DNA of 11,270 bases from Lachnospiraceae bacterium. GTDB taxonomy: Bacteria; Bacillota; Clostridia; Lachnospirales; Lachnospiraceae. The number at the start of each line of letters is the position of its first letter. Within the stretch, counting starts at the first letter, position 1. Under the pieces are notes generated by a model. That model made no database searches. It saw only the letters and a list, made by a program, of their open reading frames with translations, and was not told the DNA's origin. The DNA is taken from the NCBI GenBank assembly GCA_900770325.1, contig CAAGKE010000198.1, forward strand, positions 1 through 11,270, in the 5' to 3' direction. Below are positions 7,204 to 11,270 of this stretch, one piece after another. The translations under genes and the position numbers were made by a program.

Positions 7204-7260
7204 TGTTACTGAGAACAGCGTGAGCAGTAACAAATCGGCCATCCGGCGGACGGGGCTGAT
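7204..7260 (+). other. Two adjacent stem-loops between fhs and the formate/nitrite transporter gene
   Basis: TGTTACTG (7204-7211) and CAGTAACA (7225-7232) form a perfect 8-bp stem with a 13-base loop. Directly after it ATCGGCC (7234-7240) pairs with GGCTGAT (7254-7260) over 7 bp with one G-T wobble. ATGTTTTGAG follows, which has only a four-T run. They fill most of the gap after fhs and end 13 bases before the transporter ribosome site at 7274-7278. They may lower transporter expression relative to fhs by partial termination or by RNA processing. Confidence 0.5.
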
Positions 7261-7273
7261 ATGTTTTGAGTAT

Positions 7274-7278
7274 GGAGG
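7274..7278 (+). promoter_or_regulatory. Ribosome binding site that fixes the transporter start
   Basis: GGAGG ends ten bases before ATG 7289 and only one base before ATG 7280, so 7289 is the usable start. An in-frame GTG at 7220 has no ribosome site and lies within the first hairpin, which argues against a longer protein. Confidence 0.7.
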
Positions 7279-7288
7279 TATGGTACGT

Positions 7289-8065
7289 ATGTACGAAAGT
7301 GATATCGAGGCGGTCAGCACGACTGCGAAAAATAAAGCGAATTTCATGGATAAAAATATGCTGGGATTTTTCCTGATGTCCATGATGGCAGGTGTCTATA
7401 TCGCCATGGGAAGTATCCTGATGGGTGTGGTAGGCGGTGTCTTTACCGGAGGCGGTGCCTTCAGTACCAAGCTGGCCTGCGGCATTGTGTTCTCGGTTGG
7501 ACTGTGCATGGTGACAACTGCAGGTTCCGAGCTGTTTACGGGAAATAATCTGGTAATGTCTATCGGCGGTTTTACAAAGAGTGTTGCCTGGGGCAAGATC
7601 GTAAAGTACTGGGTGATCTGCTGGGTGGGCAATCTGGCCGGTTCTGTAGTGTCTGCTGTGATTTTCACCCTGACAGGAATTCCGGGCAGCGGTGATATCG
7701 GAGCCTTCTTTGCCAATACGGCAGCTGCAAAGATGGCAGGTACACCCGTAAACCTGTTTGCAAAGGCGATTCTCTGCAATATCTGTGTCTGCATTGCTAT
7801 CTGGTGCGGTGCCAGACTGAAAACAGAGTGTGCAAAGCTGATCATGTGCTTCTGCTGTGTTACCACCTTCGTGACCTGCGGCTTTGAGCACAGTATTGCA
7901 AATATGACCTTCCTTTCCATCGGTCTGCTGAATCCCAATGGGGCAGCAGTAAGCCTTGGCGGAATGATCTATAATCTGGTAATTGTTACCCTGGGCAATA
8001 TGGTGGGCGGCATTGTGTTTGTAGCACTGCCCTATTATCTGACCGGGAGAGCAAAACAGAAATAA
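7289..8065 (+). CDS. Formate/nitrite transporter (FNT) family channel, probably for formate
   Basis: From ATG 7289 the protein has 258 residues, the normal FNT length, with six predicted membrane segments (about 24-50, 62-82, 103-129, 157-173, 183-197 and 227-250). FNT proteins form homopentamers in the cytoplasmic membrane and move formate, nitrite or similar small anions. Family signatures are present: A-G-S-E-L-F-T-G-N-N (78-87), the N-x-x-V-C-x-A-I-W stretch near 164-172, G-F-E-H-S-I-A-N-M with the central histidine H201, and T-L-G-N-M-V-G-G near 234-241. The gene follows fhs by 95 bases with no promoter seen, so co-transcription is likely. This context favours formate (FocA or FdhC type) over nitrite or hydrosulfide. 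Direction, import or export, cannot be told from sequence. The protein ends just before a probable terminator. Confidence 0.93.
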   Translation: MYESDIEAVSTTAKNKANFMDKNMLGFFLMSMMAGVYIAMGSILMGVVGGVFTGGGAFSTKLACGIVFSVGLCMVTTAGSELFTGNNLVMSIGGFTKSVAWGKIVKYWVICWVGNLAGSVVSAVIFTLTGIPGSGDIGAFFANTAAAKMAGTPVNLFAKAILCNICVCIAIWCGARLKTECAKLIMCFCCVTTFVTCGFEHSIANMTFLSIGLLNPNGAAVSLGGMIYNLVIVTLGNMVGGIVFVALPYYLTGRAKQK

Positions 8066-8099
8066 AGAAAAACGCTAGAAAAAGCGAAACAAAAGAGAA

Positions 8100-8141
8100 A
8101 ACGCCGGCGTCCCCGCAATGCGGAAAGAGGACACCGGCGTT
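8100..8141 (+). terminator. Likely terminator of the fhs-transporter unit
   Basis: AACGCCGGCGTCC (8100-8112) pairs with GGACACCGGCGTT (8129-8141) over 13 positions with one C-A mismatch. The loop contains a small nested CCGC/GCGG hairpin (8113-8123). It is preceded by an A-rich tract (8066-8100) and followed by ATTTACA, a short T-run. It begins 34 bases after the transporter stop. GC-rich stem, position and the flanking A and T bases fit a terminator of moderate strength, possibly working in both directions. Confidence 0.62.
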
Positions 8142-8145
8142 ATTT

Positions 8146-8187
8146 ACACCACCTATAGAGGTGGGTGTCTCATCTTCTTTCAAGATG
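8146..8187 (+). other. Pair of short hairpins after the terminator
   Basis: ACACCACCT (8146-8154) pairs with AGGTGGGTGT (8159-8168) over 9 bp with one bulged G and an ATAG loop. CATCTT (8171-8176) pairs perfectly with AAGATG (8182-8187) around CTTTC. Together with the preceding terminator they make three hairpins in 90 bases. They could be the end of a longer 3' UTR or part of a structured leader for the next gene. I do not recognise a known riboswitch class. Confidence 0.42.
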
Positions 8188-8194
8188 AAAATGA

Positions 8195-8223
8195 TTGCAA
8201 GTACGCCCGATTGGAAGTAGTAT
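8195..8223 (+). promoter_or_regulatory. Weak candidate promoter for the L,D-transpeptidase gene
   Basis: TTGCAA (8195-8200) and TAGTAT (8218-8223) have a 17-base spacer. Each box matches the sigma-A consensus at four of six positions. The position fits a transcript starting near 8230, about 45 bases before the gene. The match is weak and a TATAGA at 8221-8226 is an alternative -10 box. Confidence 0.3.
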
Positions 8224-8242
8224 AGAGATAAAAAGGAAAGGT

Positions 8243-8259
8243 CCTGTGCGCTGCACGGG
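8243..8259 (+). other. Hairpin just upstream of the L,D-transpeptidase start
   Basis: CCTGTGC (8243-8249) pairs with GCACGGG (8253-8259) over 7 bp with one wobble and a GCT triloop. It ends 14 bases before ATG 8274 and leaves only GATGTGAAAGAAGA before the start, so it sits next to the weak ribosome site. It could influence translation initiation. Confidence 0.4.
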
Positions 8260-8273
8260 GATGTGAAAGAAGA

Positions 8274-9590
8274 ATGGAATGGAGGAAAATGCTTGCTGTT
8301 CCTGTTCTATTGGGAGCAGTATTTACGGTATCTGTCTTTGCCCGGGGGGAAGAAACGGAGAGTGCCCTCCGGCTGCAGCAGGGAATCTATGAAATCGCGT
8401 CTGCGGAGGATATGAAGTTTGTATTGGATGTAAAGACCTGTACTGCAGAGCCTCTGAATACACAGGAGCTGCAGTTGTATCAGTCTCTGGATGTGAATCA
8501 GCAGAAATATTATCTGGAATGTCTTCCGGGAGATTTGTACCGTCTTAGCCTGGTCAGTACCGGGGAAGCGCTTGCCCGGAGTGAGGATGACAGTCTGGAA
8601 TTGGCAGAGGCACAGCACAGGGCAGGGGCGGCAGCTTCCCATGACCAGAGCTGGATCGTGAAAGCGGCGGGAGACGGCAGTTTTTATTTCTGTACGGAAG
8701 AGGGGCTGTGTCTGACCGCTCAGGGACTGTGGAACGGAGCCGGAATCAGTCTGGAAAAGCCGGTGGGCAGGAAGACACAAAAATGGGTTTTAAAAAAAGC
8801 ATGGATCGGCAGTCAGGATCAGGCTGATACGGACCTGGTAAATCCCTATGAGGAAAATGGGCCCTGCGCGGATATGACGGTGGTACTGCGTATCGGAGAA
8901 AAGAGGAAGACTCTGACCAGTGAGGATTTTGCGGCCTGGGTCAGAGAAGAGGATCATGCGCTTTCTCTTGACAGGGAAGCCATACAGGCCTATGTCCGGA
9001 AACTGGCGGATCAGTATGATACCCAGGGAAAACCCCGGAGATTTTGTACCAGCTATGGAGAGACCATTACCCTTTATAAAGGAAATTTCGGCTGGAAGAT
9101 GGATGTGGAAGAAACAGCGGAGGCATTGATCGAACAGGCCCAGACCGGGGGAAGGCATTATCTGGAGCCGGTATGGGATCATAAAGGTGTATTATTTACA
9201 GCAGGAGAGGATATCGGAGACAGTTATGTGGAGGTGGATCTGACGGGACAGAAGGTCTGGCTTTATAAAGATGGAAAGCAGCTTTTGGAGGCAGACTGTG
9301 TTACAGGAACCTATGGGACAGACCGGCAGACACCTGGCGGTGTTTACAGTATCTATTATATGCAGTCTCCTGCAGTGCTTCAGGGGGCAGGATACGCTTC
9401 ACCGGTTACCTACTGGATGGCATTTAACGGGGGAATCGGACTGCATGACGCAAGCTGGCGGTACGGATCCTTTGGAGGAGATATTTATAAAACCAATGGT
9501 TCCCACGGCTGCGTGAATCTTCCGGAAGACGCGGCAAAACAGATCTACGAAACCGTGGAAATCGGTTATCCGGTGGTATGCTACAATTAA
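8274..9590 (+). CDS. Exported L,D-transpeptidase with ricin-like domain and YkuD catalytic domain
   Basis: The 438-residue protein is predicted to cross-link or modify peptidoglycan outside the membrane. Residues 1-23 form a signal peptide: R4-K5, a hydrophobic core, and a likely cut after V-F-A (21-23). Residues about 33-175 look like a ricin-type beta-trefoil, with Q-x-W motifs at Q125-S-W127 and Q169-K-W171, and may bind carbohydrate. About 198-300 resembles the putative peptidoglycan-binding domain (PG_binding_4) that often precedes YkuD. Residues 318-437 are the YkuD L,D-transpeptidase domain with G-L-H391-D and the active-site S-H-G-C413-V-N motif, the catalytic cysteine being C413. ATG 8274 has only a weak GAAAGAAG ribosome site. 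ATG 8289, three bases after GGAGG (8281-8285), is an alternative but would remove the positive charges of the signal peptide. It is transcribed separately from the acetogenesis genes and converges with the next gene after 18 bases. Confidence 0.9.
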   Translation: MEWRKMLAVPVLLGAVFTVSVFARGEETESALRLQQGIYEIASAEDMKFVLDVKTCTAEPLNTQELQLYQSLDVNQQKYYLECLPGDLYRLSLVSTGEALARSEDDSLELAEAQHRAGAAASHDQSWIVKAAGDGSFYFCTEEGLCLTAQGLWNGAGISLEKPVGRKTQKWVLKKAWIGSQDQADTDLVNPYEENGPCADMTVVLRIGEKRKTLTSEDFAAWVREEDHALSLDREAIQAYVRKLADQYDTQGKPRRFCTSYGETITLYKGNFGWKMDVEETAEALIEQAQTGGRHYLEPVWDHKGVLFTAGEDIGDSYVEVDLTGQKVWLYKDGKQLLEADCVTGTYGTDRQTPGGVYSIYYMQSPAVLQGAGYASPVTYWMAFNGGIGLHDASWRYGSFGGDIYKTNGSHGCVNLPEDAAKQIYETVEIGYPVVCYN

Positions 9591-9608
9591 TCATAGCGGA
9601 GGACTTTT

Positions 9609-10085
9609 CTAAAGAGTATTCCGTCTGGCCTGCTGCAGTGCCTGAGATACCGCGTTCAGCAATATCTGGGCAGTGTATTTATTACTCTCTGAACAGGTGA
9701 TATTTTCCAGAGACTGGTTCTGGCAGATCTGCCGGGCAATCGTTTCCAGAGAGGGGGAAACCAGAGGATACATTGCGGAAATGGTTTCACTCAGATTTAC
9801 CAGGCGGATGGAATTAATGTGGTTTTCGTCCACAGTCACCTCCACATCTACAGTGGAATCGCCCAGTGTCACAGGTGTGGTATAGATGCCGGCTATGTAC
9901 TGGGCAGTATCGCTGGAGGAGGCGGTGAGCGTGTTTGTCTGCGGCGTGGTGTTTGTCTGATCGGAAGAGCCGGAGGTGAACATACGGATCAGCAGGATGA
10001 CCAAAAGGAGAGCCAGTGCCAGGAAAATGGCAGTGTATATGATTTCCCGCATTTTCACCACCAGAATTTTGGTTTTTGAACTCAT
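9609..10085 (-). CDS. Membrane-anchored protein with a degenerate FMN_bind-like domain
   Basis: This 158-residue minus-strand protein starts at 10085, preceded by AGAGG. Residues 13-35 form one membrane segment after a short lysine-containing N-terminus, so the rest is probably outside the cytoplasm. A Ser/Thr/Asn/Gln-rich linker runs to about 60. The remainder (about 62-155) reads like a small FMN_bind domain: Y-I-A-G-I-Y, then V-D-V-E-V-T-V-D-E-N-H-I-N-S-I-R-L, S-E-T, and a final helix L-L-N-A-V-S-Q-A-L. In true FMN_bind proteins an S/T-G-A-T/S motif just before this helix carries covalent FMN on its Thr or Ser. Here the aligned stretch is C-S-E-S-N-K-Y-T, so the flavin site seems lost. A structural or sensory role is possible. 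The function is unknown. It converges on the L,D-transpeptidase gene and diverges from degV. Confidence 0.72.
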   Translation of the reverse strand: MSSKTKILVVKMREIIYTAIFLALALLLVILLIRMFTSGSSDQTNTTPQTNTLTASSSDTAQYIAGIYTTPVTLGDSTVDVEVTVDENHINSIRLVNLSETISAMYPLVSPSLETIARQICQNQSLENITCSESNKYTAQILLNAVSQALQQARRNTL

Positions 10086-10175
10086 GAAGAACCTCTGCGC
10101 TTCTTTTTATACATATTATGAAGCAAAAAGAAAGGATATGCGGGTTTCCGCAGCCGGGGGCCCGAAAAGTTACGG

Positions 10176-10204
10176 TTGCCTGTAAATGATAAAGATGGTA
10201 TGAT
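10176..10204 (+). promoter_or_regulatory. Probable sigma-A promoter of the DegV-family gene
   Basis: TTGCCT (10176-10181) and TATGAT (10199-10204) are separated by exactly 17 bases and match the consensus at four and five of six positions. Transcription would start near 10211, giving a leader of about 95 bases. The leader holds a long-range 6-bp inverted repeat CGGATC (10233-10238) and GATCCG (10275-10280). The rest of the 220-base divergent gap has a small TGCGG/CCGCA hairpin (10139-10152) and no gene. Confidence 0.6.
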
Positions 10205-10305
10205 GACTCTGGAACATAGGAAACTGTTATTTCGGATCGGAAGCTTTTTCATGATCTTTTGTTTTTGGGGCAGAGATCCGGGTACAGGATGTTTGGAGGA
10301 GAAGA

Positions 10306-11175
10306 ATGGAAAATTATATTATTACAACAGATAATATGGTGGATTTACCGGAAGAATATATTAGAGAGCATCAGCTTCTGACCATGTCGCTGTCCTATTT
10401 GATGGATGGAAACAGCTACGATGAGGGGCATCCGCTTCCGTATAAAGAATTTTATCAGAAAATGCGGGATGGGTCCATGCCCACCACATCCCAGATCAAT
10501 CCGGAGCAGGCGAAGGAAAAGCTGCTGCAGTTTCTGGAACACAGCAAAAATATTATTCACATTGCTTTTTCCAGCGGCTTAAGCGGTACCTGCGACAGCG
10601 TAAGAATCGCTGCCAGAGATATTATGGAGGAGAATCCGGATTGCAGGATTACGGTGGTGGATTCCCTTTGCGCGTCCCTGGGTGAAGGCCTTCTGGTTCA
10701 TAAGGCTCTGGAATGGAAGCAGCAGGGTATGGGCTATGAGGAACTGATAAAGTGGCTGGAGGATCACAAAAGAAATGTGTGCCACAATTTTACTGTGGAT
10801 GATCTGTTCCATCTCTATCGGGGCGGCCGTGTCTCCAGGACAGCGGCAGTTCTGGGGACGATGATCAATCTGAAGCCGGTGCTGCATGTGGATGATGACG
10901 GACGTCTGGTAGCTGTGGGTAAGGTGCGGGGAAGAAAGAAATCCCTTTCCGCACTGGTGGATGCTATGGAGAAGCAGATCGGAAGCTGGAGAGAGCAGAA
11001 TGATATTGTATTCATCAGCCATGGAGACTGTGAGGAGGATGCGCTGCTGGTGAAGGATATGGTGGAAAAACGGTTCGGTATCCATCAGTTTATTATCAAT
11101 CCGGTGGGCCCCACCATAGGCGCTCATTCCGGCCCGGGTACACTGGCTTTATTCTACATGGGAGATGTGCGGTAG
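10306..11175 (+). CDS. DegV family fatty-acid-binding protein
   Basis: The 289-residue protein has the normal DegV length and motifs. DegV/FakB proteins hold a single fatty acid in a two-domain fold, and some present it to the kinase FakA for phosphorylation and phospholipid synthesis. Visible motifs are T-T-D-N near 7-10, P-T-T-S-Q (59-63), S-S-G-L-S-G-T (89-95), the D-S-L-C-A-S-L-G-E-G stretch (119-128), Y-R-G-G-R-V-S (171-177), and a C-terminal I-G-A-H-S-G-P-G-T-L. The T-S and S-G-L-S-G-T motifs and the C-terminal H-x-G-P-G line the carboxylate site in FakB structures. GGAGGAG at 10295-10301 lies four bases before the ATG, and the gene has its own promoter. No fakA is visible in the window, so whether it works as a FakB is not shown. 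Many Lachnospiraceae carry several DegV copies. Confidence 0.94.
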   Translation: MENYIITTDNMVDLPEEYIREHQLLTMSLSYLMDGNSYDEGHPLPYKEFYQKMRDGSMPTTSQINPEQAKEKLLQFLEHSKNIIHIAFSSGLSGTCDSVRIAARDIMEENPDCRITVVDSLCASLGEGLLVHKALEWKQQGMGYEELIKWLEDHKRNVCHNFTVDDLFHLYRGGRVSRTAAVLGTMINLKPVLHVDDDGRLVAVGKVRGRKKSLSALVDAMEKQIGSWREQNDIVFISHGDCEEDALLVKDMVEKRFGIHQFIINPVGPTIGAHSGPGTLALFYMGDVR

Positions 11176-11270
11176 GCCAAATTGCAGCGAATATTTTAGT
11201 AAAAACAGGAGACTCTTATTCTAAGAATATTTCTGGCGTTTCCGGTGAATTCCTATTTTCAGAAATGAGA
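11176..11270 (+). other. Right edge, no assignable feature
   Basis: The 95 bases after degV hold an interrupted palindrome ATTCTAAGAAT and otherwise A/T-rich sequence. Two short minus-strand frames run in from the edge and stop within it. They could be the end of a convergent neighbour, but they are too short to support a call. I see no clear terminator for degV. Confidence 0.3.

Noticed and set aside
7220..7288. Longer N-terminus for the formate/nitrite transporter from GTG 7220
   Set aside because: There is no ribosome site before it, the codons overlap the intergenic hairpins, and GGAGG at 7274-7278 points to ATG 7289, which gives the normal family length.
7986..8183. A 65-codon minus-strand open frame across the transporter end and terminator region
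   Set aside because: It overlaps the conserved C-terminus of the transporter and the stem-loops, and shows no ribosome site or known domain.
8188..8273. Known riboswitch or T-box in the leader of the L,D-transpeptidase gene
   Set aside because: I compared it by eye with c-di-GMP, preQ1 and T-box signatures and saw no conserved core. Only the simple hairpins are supported.
1..11270. CRISPR array, tRNA or rRNA gene, insertion sequence or prophage
   Set aside because: No regularly spaced direct repeats, cloverleaf, rRNA-like stretch, transposase frame or terminal inverted repeats were seen on either strand.

Overview
The window is a Wood-Ljungdahl (reductive acetyl-CoA) gene cluster from an anaerobic, low-to-moderate GC Firmicute, followed by accessory genes. 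The protein sequences, the gene mix (acs genes, fhs, a formate/nitrite transporter, a ricin-like/YkuD cell-wall enzyme, DegV) and the strong AAGGAGG-type ribosome sites fit a gut acetogen of the Lachnospiraceae. Blautia is the most likely genus, but this is inferred from family knowledge and was not searched.

Positions 1-4535 carry the methyl-transfer part of the pathway on the + strand: the last codons of acsD (CoFeSP small subunit), acsC (CoFeSP large subunit), acsE (methyl-THF:CoFeSP methyltransferase) and acsV (RACo-type ATP-dependent reductive activator of the corrinoid protein). AcsE moves the methyl group from methyl-THF to the cobalt of AcsCD. The methyl-CoFeSP then delivers it to acetyl-CoA synthase, which is not in the window. 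AcsV reduces inactive Co(II) back to Co(I). A DUF3786 gene (4650-5288) of unknown function follows and may be an accessory factor for the corrinoid or Fe-S chemistry.

Positions 5289-8145 form a second unit with its own candidate sigma-A promoter: fhs (formate-THF ligase, entry of the methyl branch) and a formate/nitrite channel gene, closed by a likely terminator at 8100-8141. Pairing the formate channel with the formate-consuming ligase, with no formate dehydrogenase gene in view, suggests that exchange of formate across the membrane feeds or drains the methyl branch.

Positions 8146-9590 hold a hairpin-rich leader and an exported L,D-transpeptidase with a ricin-like N-terminal part and a C-terminal YkuD domain. 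A convergent minus-strand gene (9609-10085) encodes a membrane-anchored protein resembling an FMN_bind domain but lacking the usual flavin-attachment motif. A divergent + strand DegV-family lipid-binding protein (10306-11175) has a clear promoter. The last 95 bases hold nothing I can assign.

Stem-loops lie in almost every gap of the acetogenesis cluster: 1510-1544, 1558-1577, 2493-2516, 4592-4630, 5307-5373, 7204-7260 and 8100-8187. Most lack a U-tract and are better explained as RNA-stability, processing or attenuation elements than as full terminators. I see no tRNA, rRNA, CRISPR array, insertion sequence or prophage signal.
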